From Exophiala sp. HKRS030 (taxonomy: Eukaryota; Ascomycota; Eurotiomycetes; Chaetothyriales; Herpotrichiellaceae): a DNA stretch of 64,000 nucleotides. The stretch is from NCBI GenBank assembly GCA_023897205.1, contig JAHWDD010000011.1:372001-436000 (forward strand), written 5' to 3'. Positions 32,869 to 44,193 of the stretch are shown here, in pieces. The notes below the pieces were generated by a model. That model searched no databases. It worked only from the letters and a program-made list of their open reading frames with translations, and had not been told where the DNA came from. Both the position numbers and the translations under genes were made by a program. Numbering within the stretch: position 1 is the stretch's first letter; the number at the start of each line of letters is the position of its first letter.

Positions 32869-34050
32869 CAGACACTTGCAATGAATGCAGGGAGAGATGG
32901 GTATGTTGTCCAACAGTCAGGCAAAACCGCCTCTGGCGTGCTGTGAATGGTTCGCAAACATACTGTATACCTTGGGTATTGAATACAATGCGTTCCATAT
33001 CGATCTAAAACACCACACAAAGACATTGATATTGATATCTTGTCATCTTGTAACAACCGAGGATAATATTTGCACATCTGATTGTAATCTGCTGTGTCTG
33101 TTTGTTCTGCACCCTGTTTGTTCTTTCCCCCCTGCTTCAACAATGGTCGCTGAGTTATTCAAACATACGAGGTAGAGCAATTCATGGCGTTTGCTTTGGT
33201 GGAATATCTTATCTTTATCTTCATGCAGTAGTATTGCAGTAGTAACAACAAGAGCACAATTCAAATAGTGTCTGGCTTTGAGGTATAGTGTTTGCTGCGC
33301 TGCCAGACAAGGTATAATAATGTTCTGAAATTCCCAACACAGCATTTTGTATCGTCGACAACACTTGTACCCAGGTTCACAGGCGCACCCACCCAGGCGC
33401 ATCAATCACAGATACAAGTAGATTTGAAACCTCGTCGACTCCAGCAATCGGACTTTTCAATTCTTCACATGGAAGGATCAACGACCCAACGTGGTACGAG
33501 CCACGCATGCACACCTCTCGAGTTTCTGATCGCCTTCGCAAATTGCATCGTCTGGCTTGTGGCGGGATATGCTCTGTACGCCAAACGACAAGAGAAGAAA
33601 CATCTTGTAAGACAAGCGGTCACCGACAAACACAATGTCTAGTTCGAAAGAGCGCCCGCCATGGCATCGTGTGAAGCGAACGCAAAAAGGTGCATGGAAG
33701 TCGCCGAGTTTGGGAGGTAGATGTCGACCTTGGCTATTGTCCCCCCAATGGTGGTGGAGTATGCGTGAAGTCGGCTTGGAGCGAGACAGTCGTTTTGATC
33801 GGATGGAGGTCGTCAATTTATGGAGCTGAGAGGGGAGATTTGTTGGTACAAGAAGTGGCTGTCGTTCATAACGGCGGTCGTCCGGCTGGGAACGGCGAGG
33901 GCGCGTGGCCGCATGTCGCTTTTATTCCGAGGAGTCAACGATGGGTCTGAGGGCATCGCGTGTGCAACAAACTCTGGCACAGCCCAAATCTTGGAACTCA
34001 GGATCCGGCTCGTTGTCCGTGATATACAAAAAAAGCCGAAACGAAAAAGG
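32869..34050. other. Intergenic with doubtful small ORFs, monooxygenase to CMC1
   Basis: 1.2 kb. It contains a 57-codon frame with one membrane helix (listed separately) and an 87-codon frame at 33690-33950 ending VHNGGRPAGNGEGAWPHVAF, which reads like coding sequence but has no clear start or splice. Otherwise nothing recognised. Confidence 0.4.
33469..33642 (+). CDS. Possible small single-pass membrane protein
   Basis: A 57-residue frame from ATG 33469 to TAG. A single hydrophobic helix (FLIAFANCIVWLVAGYALYA) is followed by a basic tail (KRQEKKHLVRQ), giving a plausible tail-in or type III small membrane protein. I recognise no family. It could be part of a gene that also uses the 33690-33950 frame, or chance. 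Confidence 0.25.
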   Translation: MEGSTTQRGTSHACTPLEFLIAFANCIVWLVAGYALYAKRQEKKHLVRQAVTDKHNV

Positions 34051-34610
34051 TCACCGCCACCAAGACCCTCCGCTCTTTTTCTCCTGTTTATTCTTCTCTT
34101 GTTGTTCTGCGAGCTTCTTTTTTTCCATCTCGATCCGCTCCTTTTCTTCTTGTCTCTTGGTCATCTCGATGACTTCTATTCTCCTTTTTTCGACGGCGGC
34201 AAGCTCTTCCTCGCGTTTCCGTTTCCGTTCCAGCACACCGGCGAACCATTCTTCTCGGGCGGCATCTTCTTCGGCTTTCGTCGCCCATTGGATCATACAG
34301 CTGTTCATCGCACGGTGTTCGGTTCGACAGGTCCAAGCCACGCTGAACGTTTTTCCTCGTGCGCAGTCGGCGAATTCTGTAGTAGTAGCATCTCACTTGT
34401 CAGAATGATGGCCCTGGAGCTGTCCGTGTAGAAAAGAGACTCACGTTTAATCTCGTCTGCACATCTTGCCCTCACACGAGCATAGTAAAGTTTCCGCACT
34501 TCGGATTCTTGAGATGCCGACAAGGGAAGAGGGTTATGAAGGTTATTTTCTGTTCTGGTGGTGGAAGATGGACGATGTGGTTCGGGAATGATGGACGGAG
34601 CCATGTCCAT
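34051..34610 (-). CDS. cmc1: COX assembly mitochondrial protein Cmc1-like (twin CX9C)
   Basis: Exons 34610-34445 and 34376-34051 give 163 residues across a 68-nt intron. The splice falls inside the first CX9C motif and restores C50-x9-C60 (CADEIKQFADC); the second is C72-x9-C82 (CRTEHRAMNSC). This is the CHCH fold of Cmc1-type proteins, imported into the mitochondrial intermembrane space by Mia40 and needed for cytochrome c oxidase assembly. A long charged helix (about residues 95-155, rich in Glu, Lys and Arg) follows the CHCH domain. Cmc1 in yeast is shorter, and such C-terminal helices are seen in filamentous fungi. The gene is divergent from UTP11 across 428 bp. Confidence 0.9.
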
Positions 34611-35038
34611 TGTTATTGTTGAGGCACTTTAACAGGTATGATGGACTGTTTTATCGTAACCAAGTCTATACCATCTGTCTCTACGAAGTTCAAAGGTGTG
34701 ATCTGCAAGGGGGTTGCTGAAATGTTTAGGTAGTCAGTGATCATGTACAAATGATCTACGAGCTTGTGAAGTCGGAGGAAACGCACCACTTTCTCATTAC
34801 TTGGTGGAGAAAGTCACGCCAGCCAGAGACTCAGAACTCGACTTTTGGTTTCTCCAATTAATCATTTTTCTGGTCTCTACGGAAAGGTCAAAATAACGAG
34901 TTTGCGCAACAACAAAACAAAAAACAATTTTCCTAAATCTCTTCGAATCACACAATCACCCGGACAGCAGTACTCCTGCGCATATTTATCTTCTGTGTCT
35001 GGCCTCTTTTTGAAAACAAAAAAAAAACAAAAAAGAAG
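34611..35038. promoter_or_regulatory. Divergent promoter, CMC1 / UTP11
   Basis: 428 bp between two divergent start codons with no other coding signal; probably a shared bidirectional promoter. An A-rich leader directly precedes the UTP11 ATG. Confidence 0.6.
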
Positions 35039-35935
35039 ATGTCCTCAATGCGCAACGCCGTCGCTCGGCGGCCTCATCGAGAACGTGCGCAGCCTGGGAA
35101 CCGTGAGAAATGGGGCATCCTCGAAAAACACAAGGACTACTCCCTCCGAGCACAAGATTACAACCTCAAGAAGAAAAAACTGTCGCAACTCTCGCAGAAA
35201 GCGCGAGAGCGGAACCCAGATGAATTCGCCTTTGGCATGTTGAGCCAGGGCAAGGCCGGACTGGGGAAACACAAGGCTTCGGCCAGAAGTGGTGACGGGA
35301 CTTCCACCGCCGGAGCACCATTGAGTCACGACGCGGTCAAGCTGTTAAAGACGCAGGATGCAGGGTATTTGAGAACGGTCGCGGCCAAGGGAAGGAGAGA
35401 AATTGAGAGACTAAAGGAAGAAGTTGGGTTGGATGCGGTCACGCTGAGTTCGAAGGGTGGCAAGCACAAGAGGTTTGACACGGAGGAGCAGCAACAGGAC
35501 ATCATGTCTACGACTACTACTACGAAAGGGAAGAAACGTACATCGAGTGGCGAGGTTGTTGTCACCCGTGATGTCTTGTCAGGTTTCCCCGTGGTCGAAG
35601 AAACGAATGCTGTGTTGGTGGAGGTGAAGTCCGCACCGGAAGAAGAAGACGACGACGAACGGCAGATTCAGATCGAACAAACAAGAACAAAACCAAAGTC
35701 CAAGAAAGCCCTCTTGGCAGAACAAGACGCTGCGGCACGTCTACGGACAGCGCGCAAGAAGAGGCAACGACTGCAAGAGATGAGGGCGGCCAAGCTGGAG
35801 GCGTTGAAGAAGAGGCAGCGCGAGGTCCTCGCTGCGGCGGACCAGTTGGATCTACAACGTGCCAAAATGGCCAGGACGGTGGGGGGAGTCAACAAGAATG
35901 GTCTCAAGTTCAAGATTCGGGAGCGGAAAAAGTAA
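35039..35935 (+). CDS. utp11: U3 snoRNP-associated protein Utp11 (SSU processome)
   Basis: An intronless gene of 298 residues. Utp11 belongs to the small-subunit processome that processes 18S pre-rRNA in the nucleolus. The N-terminus is the conserved part: RNAVARRPHRERAQPGNREK, KWGILEKHKDYSLRAQDY, then ERNPDEFAFGM and LKTQDAGYLRT. The middle is low-complexity and acidic, and the C-terminus is a basic helix ending FKIRERKK, typical of the family. Length is slightly above yeast (250 aa). The ATG at 35039 follows a long A-run and starts the conserved block at once. Confidence 0.95.
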   Translation: MSSMRNAVARRPHRERAQPGNREKWGILEKHKDYSLRAQDYNLKKKKLSQLSQKARERNPDEFAFGMLSQGKAGLGKHKASARSGDGTSTAGAPLSHDAVKLLKTQDAGYLRTVAAKGRREIERLKEEVGLDAVTLSSKGGKHKRFDTEEQQQDIMSTTTTTKGKKRTSSGEVVVTRDVLSGFPVVEETNAVLVEVKSAPEEEDDDERQIQIEQTRTKPKSKKALLAEQDAAARLRTARKKRQRLQEMRAAKLEALKKRQREVLAAADQLDLQRAKMARTVGGVNKNGLKFKIRERKK

Positions 35936-36185
35936 TGCTGTGCCGGGGTACCTAGGTATAGGTGGAAGCCTACCTACTAGTCAAGGATGCCGGTGCAGTA
36001 CTCGTCCTCGTGCCATGATGATGGAAATGATCTTCAACGACCAATGACCGATGTTTCTGTCTTTTTCTTTGGCATGCTCTCTTGGCTATTTCTACTTCTA
36101 CCCCTACCTCTACTCTAACTTGTAAGTATGGTTTCCACTGCCAACAGTCGCTCGCAGCTATGTACACCGTCCATGTTGGACCGAC
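35936..36185. terminator. Convergent 3' region, UTP11 / esterase
   Basis: 250 bp between convergent stop codons; no gene is seen and both polyadenylation regions should lie here. Confidence 0.4.
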
Positions 36186-37301
36186 TCAAACACCTGCCGC
36201 GACGGCTTTGGTGACCACTTTGCTGAAATCAGGCTCCTTGCCCAGAAGGAAGCCCATGCCCTCGACTTGTTCCTTTCGGAATGTCTCACTGGCCTTCAAG
36301 AATGGGAAGAATCCCCAGTGGCCGTGAGGCAGACCTGGGTACACGTTCATTTTGGTCTTGATGCCGTACTCCTCCCTCAGGACGCGCTCATAAACGATCC
36401 CGTCGTCCCGCAGTGGGTCCATCCCGTCAATCTGGAAGAAAGCCGGAGGTAAATTGGCGTGGCCCTTTGGATGGTTGAATGCAGCATACCAGACGCCGTC
36501 ATCGTCGTCAGGTTGGTAGCCCCTCATGAACATGTCAATGGCCGCCACGGGCAGTACAGGCGCATCTTTGTTTTGCTTGTACGACAAAAAGTACTTTTTG
36601 TATTTCTCTGGGACCCTGGTGTCGGGGACGAGAGCCGGGATGGCCAGATATTCGCCCGTCAGTGGAGGTGATAGTTTCTCGTCTCGAGCAACATGTGCCA
36701 GCACAGCCGTGATGTTGCCGCCAGCCGACGTACCACCTATGACAAACCCAACAGAGGGATCGGCACCCCAAGATTTGGCTTTTTCGGCCGCCCATCTCAA
36801 ACAGTCCCACGAGTCCTTGACGGCATAGGGAAACTTCCACTCCGGTCCCAGGCGGTAGGTGGCCGAGATGCAGACGGCCCCGAAGGCTTGCACAAAGTTC
36901 CGGCACGTCTGTTCTTCGCCTTCGGGAGCACCGATGCAAAAACCGCCGCCATGGTACATGACGATCAGGGGACTACCTCCCTTGGGAGGCGTAGTCGGCT
37001 GATAGAGCTTTGCGCGGATCTTGGAACCATCGCTGGTAGGGTAGTGGAGCTCGGTTTGCTTGATTTCCGGCGGTGGTTGCCCCAGGGCTTCCATCGCAGC
37101 GGCATTGCGCTTCTCAACCATGACCTTGAAGTCGTCCAGGTCGTCATAATTGACTGGTGGAAGATTGGCTTTCTCCAAGAACTATATACTTCATTAAACC
37201 ACGGTGTGAGGACTCGGAGGGGGGGTAATACGTACAGCTTTGAGTTCTGGGTCAATGTCCGCCAGCGCAAGCAAGTATTTTTCATCCGTATATGAAGCCA
37301 T
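36186..37301 (-). CDS. Alpha/beta hydrolase fold-3 (HSL family) esterase
   Basis: Exons 37301-37236 and 37181-36186 give 353 residues across a 54-nt intron. The oxyanion-hole motif HGGG is at residues 99-102 (YHGGGFC), the nucleophile elbow GTSAGG places the catalytic Ser at residue 174, and the acid and base are in GMDPLRDD and PHGHWGF. These are the hormone-sensitive lipase family marks. The elbow has Thr instead of the usual Asp (GDSAG to GTSAG), as in some fungal members. No signal peptide, so it is probably cytosolic. Fungal relatives hydrolyse small esters, including acetylated metabolites. No neighbour suggests the substrate. Confidence 0.92.
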
Positions 37302-40300
37302 TGTCGCCGATAAATAGTGTGAACTATCAATGAATAACAGAAGGGAAGAGGTACGTGGAAGACCGGTCGTTCAGAGGGACTCAGGTTTCTCTTATCCCCG
37401 GGCGGATTATTACAACGGCAGATTTTGAGTTGTGCTCAACGAATATATGACCAATATGATGATGGGCTGTCCTCGATCATCAGTGTGGGGTTGAGTCCTT
37501 GCCACGGAAGCATTGATGTCCGCAAAAACGGGGGCGGTACAAATTCGTGCATAGCCGTGGAAGCAAATCAATTGTACCGTCTGTCTGATGGTGTTTAGCA
37601 TTGATGACAATCCTTCTTACCGGGTTGTTCACGATATTTCAGTAGTCAGACACGGCATTGACCTTATACCCGCGGGGCGAAGGTCTCCGAACCAACCTCG
37701 GTACTTCATTCAGAACCAACAGTTTACTTGTACCTGACTCGAATGACTCGGCCGTACTCCGTATGAGTATCAAAGAATCTCTGCTCGGACGAGGCTACCG
37801 AGATGACTAATGACCAGTACGGGATCTTCAGTGATGTCTGGGTCGCCTCATTGGCGAGATCTCGGTAGCGGGCAGCTCCTCGTGGTACTCACGAACGATG
37901 CAATACTCGTGCCAGAGGGGAGGAAGGGGTGGAGGGGGGGCGGCCCGATTATGCGGCTCCCCTTCTCACTGGTAGCAGTACATAATGAGGTAGATATACG
38001 GAGTACATCGTTGATGACAGGACGACAAAGTTCGAACTCTCAGGTTTCGGGTGACATCCAAGGTCCTGGGACTTTCATATAGGGGCACTTGAATTGTACT
38101 AGTACTCGTACTCATATTGACTCGAGGAGTTTTCCGGAAATAACAACCAGCCGGGTCATCGAAGGAGTACGAATGCACAGGTCACCTTCAAGGTCGGCGG
38201 CAACATGATCGGAGAATTTGTTGCAGACTCAAGCTAGTGTTTGAGGCCTGCTAGGCACATGCTCCTTCTGTTGCTCACCAAAGGCTACATGGTTGCTCTT
38301 TTTGGCGTGCTGAAACAAGAGCGAGCCCCATGCCAGGATGTGCCAGGGTTATGGATGATGGCTGACATGGGTCGCTCAACGTGGCATGATCTGCACAGGT
38401 TTTAGACATGGATGGTCCGTTGCTTACAGGGACCACTGTCGGCGACCTTCCTAATTGCATCTGGGACAGGTCCATTAGGACTAGCAGTGTGAACAACAAC
38501 ATGGGTTTAGTTGTGATTGTAATTTCAATGTGCACAAGTGATTTCATATCGGCCCAGGGAGCTGGGAAACCCTGCTGATGAATTTCAACAAGAGCTGGTT
38601 AGGCGTCTTGAGTACCGCAAAGCACCGGGATGTTTGGCGGGAACCAGCTAAACCGAAGCAGTAAGGGTGGTGAAGCCTTGGATATCCGGCCCAAAGATCA
38701 AACGTTCGGGGAAGAGAATGGTGGAAGAAGAAGTTCCCCGCTAGGAAGACTCTACCATCGCTGGGGTCTGATCCAGTGTTTGAAAGCATTGGGGATAGGT
38801 CGGTTGGTGTATTCTAATGGACCTAGAGAAGCTCTTTGGGTACGGGACCAGCGTGCTGGCTGCAACATGATGGCGGCGGCGCCAGCCCGCGGGACCGGGT
38901 GAAGGACGAAATGGAGTGTTCGAAATGTTTCCCACTCTTCTAGTCCAAGTCACAGGCGACAAGGGTGTCGTCGGACTAGGGCTCCATTGAGATCGATGAT
39001 GAAGGTGAGGAATGAAACGATGAAGGCAGGATGGGGTGGAAAAAGAGAAGAAATAGCAGCACAGGAAGTTAGACCTAGAGATACAGTAAGGAAATGATGG
39101 GGAGTGTGTGTGATTGAGAACATGTGAAGCACTGGTGTTGGTTAGATAATAAATCACAATAAAATAGCACTATTCATGGAGCACAGTACGGAGTATCTGT
39201 GTGATGGTTGTTGTGTACTGTGACTCGAAAGGTGGTGGTGGTACCCCTAATAATATGGTACATAGTCACCTGTATTTGAAACATGGGCATCCCCATTCAC
39301 GCCTAAACCTCCTTCAGCTAGGGACCAAGGGAAAGGTATCCAGGTATCCCGGTTGCCCTTCCTCGGGCCCTAAAAGAATGCTCCATACGGATATTTTAGG
39401 CAGAGTTCCTTAGTCCTCCCTCCACCTCGCCTCCCTGGACCAACGAGTACCTGGGCTAGAACTACAGACAGTACGGAGTAATCCCAAAGCAGGAGAGAAG
39501 ATCGCTCCATCTCAGAATTTCCAGCGCAAGTCACTCTGTTGTGTGTGTGTGTGTCTGTGTTTCCCTCATCACAGTCGCAGCCTCTTCCACTCCCTGAACT
39601 CCATCCTCCGTATCTCTTCCTCCAAAGGAAACGAGCACACAAATCACCCTCTGTCTACACCATTGTCGTCCTCCATTGGCTTGTCCTCGACCGTACTATC
39701 GACCTTGAGAAGATCCCTTTGGGGGCTGTCCTCTCATTTTCCTCCTCTTCGCGCTCTCATCCCTCACCTCATACCACTGATTGGCTCTCTTCGCACCCTC
39801 TCGACCAACCACACAACTTCGGTGCGAGACAAGTGAATCCAAACACCATCCTACCCTCGTCCTTGTCATCAGTTCCAACAATAGCAATCACAGACAGCCT
39901 TGCATCCCGTTCTCCTTCAAGTTTTGTTATCGCCGCCCGTCTATCTTTCTGTGGAACCTGGGGAAGAGGAATTGTCAATCTACGCTGTTGTGGTACGCCT
40001 GTCCCATTGTCCCCTTCCTTTGCTGCCCATCCCACGTCCGACGAGTGCGACTCTGTCTTCCAGCTTCTTCTCTTGCTACTTTTCTCTGACTCCAGTGTTT
40101 TAGAAATTTGTCTTTGTTGCCTGCCTGCGCTGGTTCGCTTTTTGCCGCTCCTTCATCTACCGCCGAAGCAAATCTACGATCCTTACCGACTTTAGTTGTG
40201 TCAATATACCAGGACTCTGTGACCTGCCCTGTGCTAATACGACAACAACCCCTTGGAAACGACAGACTCTCTCGGTCGCATCTCGCCGCCTCCTCTCTTC

Positions 40301-40377
40301 ACCAATGCGACGATAAAGTTATCATCCTATTTACAAGCCTACGACCCACACGAAGCGAACTTGGCCTTTAAGCCAAT
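37302..40377. other. 3.1-kb stretch without a supported gene; long CDC24 leader
   Basis: Only short frames without conserved motifs. Four copies of the TACGGAGTA/TACTCCGTA element are here (37755, 37997, 39187, 39472). From about 39535 onward the plus strand is strongly pyrimidine-rich (TC-rich), with a GT microsatellite at 39541, as expected of a long 5' leader for the CDC24 gene. A 218-codon frame at 39539 follows from this base composition and is not supported. No tRNA-like structure noticed. Confidence 0.5.
39541..39554. repeat. GT microsatellite, 7 units
   Basis: Seven GT units, followed by CTGTGT, upstream of CDC24. Confidence 0.8.
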
Positions 40378-43261
40378 ATGCTGGCGTCCCCACCAGCGAT
40401 GAATGGCGATCATGGACCTATGTTGGATAGAAACAACATTATCAATGTAAGAGATGGAGAATCCCTCTACCAGATATGTATCAAACTACGCCGCCGCCTA
40501 TCGGGCGTGCCTGGATTTCGCCCGTACCTGGAAGAGATGGAGGAGCGCGAGGCCGAAGGATCTGATCCTGTGTCCTCGCTCTGGCAGTGCTTCCGGAGTG
40601 GCCTGCCGTTGCTGACCATATACAATGCTTCCAACCCGGAGGAAGGTGACCTCCGGGTAGACACCAAACGACCTGAAAGAGTAGGAAAAGAGGCTGCCTT
40701 CCTCTTCATCAAGGCCTGTATGCAACAAATGGAAATCCCTGCCGCCGACACTTTCACCGTCACAGATCTTTACAGCGACAACACGACCGGGTTCGTGAAA
40801 GTCACCAAACTAATCAATAGAGTGCTGGACATATTGAAGCTGAGCGGGAAGTTACATCCATCGACGGATAGCGAAGGTTCTCGCGATGGTGCCGACAGCG
40901 CTCTGAACGTTGCTGATCAGGCACCCAAGACGTTGACGAGGAGGCAACACATTCTCAAAGAATTAGTAGAGACAGAGCGGCAATATGTGCACCATTTGCA
41001 AAATTTGCAAACCTTGAAAAAGGAAATGGAAGAAGTGGGCGCCTTGACTGGTGATGCTATCCATAATATATTCCTCAACCTGAACAACCTTCTGGATTTC
41101 GCGCAGCGGTTTTTGATCCGAATAGAGCAACAGAACGAGACTCCCGAGGAGCAACAGAACTGGGGTCGACTCTTCGTCCATTACAAGGATCCCTTCAGAC
41201 AGTATGAGCCATTCATTGCAAACCAGAGAAGATGTGAAACCACATGTCAACAGGAGTGGGATAGAATGGTTGAAAGAGCAAAGTCGCCATTGGCGCAGCA
41301 AATGTTGGCAAATCCGACCATCTTGAATGGTTTCCTCCTGAAGCCATTCCAGCGCCTGACCAAGTACCCGTTGCTATTGAAGGTTTGTACCGCTCGAGTC
41401 CCAGATGATATTCACGCTGACATTTCAGGATCTGCAAAACCAAACCTCTGACAACCTGCTCAAGTCCGATATCTCAGACGCAATAGCAATCATCCAGGAT
41501 GTATTGATGCAAGCAGATGCCTCGATCGACAAAGAGACTAGAGATGATGCTCTTCAAGATTTAACAGAGCGCGTCGACGATTGGAAGCAAATGAACATCG
41601 CCAGCTTCGGCGAGCTTCTACTGCTCGGCACGTTCAATGTCACCAAAGAGAGCGCCATCCGATCGGACGAGAAGGAATACCACATCTACCTTTTCAGCCG
41701 CATTCTCATCATGTGCAAAGATGTCAATGCTAACAAACCCAAAAACAGGTTGGCAAACAATAAGCCCTCATTAAGTCGGAATGGAAAGCCCAAGATGAAT
41801 CTCAAAGGACGCATTTATTTCACAAATGTCATCAGCGTCACATCGCACACAAGCCCTGGAAGTTACTCGCTGCAAATTACGTGGAAAACCGAAGCCAATT
41901 CCCCGGATATATTCAACATCAAGTACAAGAATGATGAAACGCTGCAAAAATGGCATACTATGATTGAGACGCAACGTTCGTCGTGTATGCTGGAATCGAG
42001 AACCACCGGCACTACCTCCGATACTCAGCTTTTATCACTACAGGGAATGAATATGGAGAATCCGTACATTGGCAAAGATGACGACGACGATGATTATAGC
42101 AGAATCTCCGGGACCACTTATGGGGGCACTGATGCAACAGGATATTCCGAGTTCAACATGAGCAGAAATGCTTCAAGCACGAGTTTGCGCTCCCGGTCTG
42201 CCACCGGAGGCAGCGGAGGAAGTAATCCCCATTTGTCCGCCGGCCGTATGCGGGTGCCAACGAGTGAGTTGGGAGGGTTGTCGTTGAATACGCGTGGTTT
42301 GCCAATTCAGTCTCCCCAAGATTCTTACGGTAGTTCATATTTCTCTCCCATTGAACGAGATTCGACACCACAATCGACAATATCAGCCCGCTCAAGTTCG
42401 CAATCTGCCTTTTCTGGCTATCATCGAGGAGCGACTCCGGTCAGCGGTGGCGGCCAGCGACCTGAGGAATCGTACAGGAACACTGCCCCAGCCATGGCCC
42501 GAAATCCCAACGGCCAGCCGAGTGGCAATCCTTATCTGGTGAATGGTCGACGGGGTCCTCCACCGGGTCCTGGACAGCCGCGCATGCGCTCTGCAAGTAG
42601 CCCTGATGTACACCCTCTGGTGCAGCAAAGCCGCAAATACGTGTCGGGTGAGCATGCCCCAAGTGTTCCTCCGATTCCAGCGCATGTGGCCAAACAGATG
42701 GCACCTCCAGCCAGGAGCCAGAACAATTCCCCAAACAATGGTCCACCGTCCCGGCAAGGCACGCCCCAACAATATGGCCTACCTCAGGCACCACGCCCGG
42801 GCATGCCGAATTCAAACTATACCTATGACAATAGCTATGGGAACGATCCGAGACGCCCCGGCCATGCCCCATCATTGTCACAGAGTCAAACATTCTCTCC
42901 CCCAGTGTCATCTCCTTCTAGTGACGGAGACGGCTATATACCGAGTCAGCTGAAAGCCAAAGTATGCTTTGACGAAAACTACGTCTCTATGATCATTGCC
43001 ACCAATATCCAATTCCGGTCGTTGGCTGATCGCATTGATGCTAAATTGGCGAGGTTCACCAATCATTCGATTGCGTCCGGGTCGGTACGACTGCATTATC
43101 GTGATGAGGACGATGATCTCATCTTGATCGACAGTGATGAAGCTGTACATGAAGCATTGTTGGATTGGCGTGAAACACACGCTTCAAACGCAGCTAACCC
43201 GCAGAATGCAGAATTATTGTTGTATGCGCATGCAGTCAACCGCGATGGGGTTGCAGGTTGA
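40378..43261 (+). CDS. cdc24: Cdc24 (Scd1) Rho-type guanine nucleotide exchange factor
   Basis: Exons 40378-41382 and 41429-43261 join across a 46-nt intron to give 945 residues. The domain order is diagnostic: a CDC24 calponin-like domain (about 20-150; NVRDGESLYQICIKLRRRL), a DH domain (about 190-370; ILKELVETERQYVHHLQ, FLLKPFQRLTKYPLLLK), a PH domain (about 385-530), a long Pro/Ser/Gly-rich linker and a C-terminal PB1 domain (about 845-935, with the DEDDDLILIDSDE acidic OPCA patch). Cdc24 loads Cdc42 with GTP at sites of polarised growth, and PB1 docks it to the scaffold Bem1. The intron sits at the end of the KYPLLLK motif. Some fungi have a longer N-terminus, so an upstream exon cannot be excluded. 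Confidence 0.96.
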
Positions 43262-44193
43262 ACAGAGCGTGCTATGATGTCGCATAACTACTGTAGCACT
43301 ACAGCGCCTAGTGCAAATCAACCGTCGAGACCCGTGTCGCATCACTAGTCGTCCAAGCGTGGACGTCAAACAGAAGACCTTGTGCTGTCGATATGGCTAC
43401 ACAGATTCGCCATGACAAGGTCAAAAGATGCGGGTGGTTCGACGGCTCAATTACTTTGAAACGAGATACGAAGTGACGGATTACGAAGTTGGATATGGAT
43501 AAGTACATGGGATATGGTTAAGTTTAGAACAGCAGGACATTGTGAAGAGGGCGTGTTCATGCGTGAGAAAATCACGTAAGAGTCCGCGTATAGAGAAAGA
43601 CAAGAACTGTTGGCTGTTATACACCACGTAGGAGCTCAAGCATGTTGATGTTGACGATGTCGAGAGTCGACAGTTATACGCAGAAACTACAAGTCGGTTG
43701 CAGTGGATAGCAACGAGGAGGTATACTATTTTGCATCAAAGAACAAAAAACTCTGGAAGTTTCCTGCCCAATGATTAGGGATGATGGTGACTTTGGTATC
43801 CGTATCTACATTGTGCCAACCTGTATATCAAGGAGAAGTATCCGTGGTACCGAGGAATATAAGTTAGGTATCTAGATATTGTACCTAGGTACATCATTTA
43901 ACATGCTCTTGGCGTGCTTTTTCAACAACTCCGATACCGCTGTTTCACGATTTCACATGTACGGCTTTTGGAAATTCAGTATCTCTTTTCCGAACATTAG
44001 AGACAGTATCTTCACGGGGATACCTAAGTAATCATCCCACAAAGCTTGGAGTCCTTTGAGAGAAAAAAGACACGAGGTCGAATTTTTCCCCCTGCTGGTG
44101 CAGGTACTGTTACCAGAGTACGGATAGTTCACGACGACAACACAACCACCGCTCCCAACCTTCATCAATCATCAACCGTCCACTACTGCGGAC
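43262..44193. other. Intergenic, CDC24 3' end to DUF2470 gene promoter
   Basis: 932 bp. No gene recognised; only short overlapping frames on both strands. Confidence 0.45.

Noticed and set aside
34051..34431. Plus-strand hydrophobic Phe/Leu-rich frame (within 33820-34431)
   Set aside because: It is the antisense of the Glu/Lys-rich helix of CMC1, which always reads as Phe/Leu/Ser on the other strand.
39539..40195. 218-codon plus-strand frame upstream of CDC24
   Set aside because: Its Ser/Leu/Pro/Phe-rich product follows from a TC-rich leader; no start context, domain or splice links it to CDC24.
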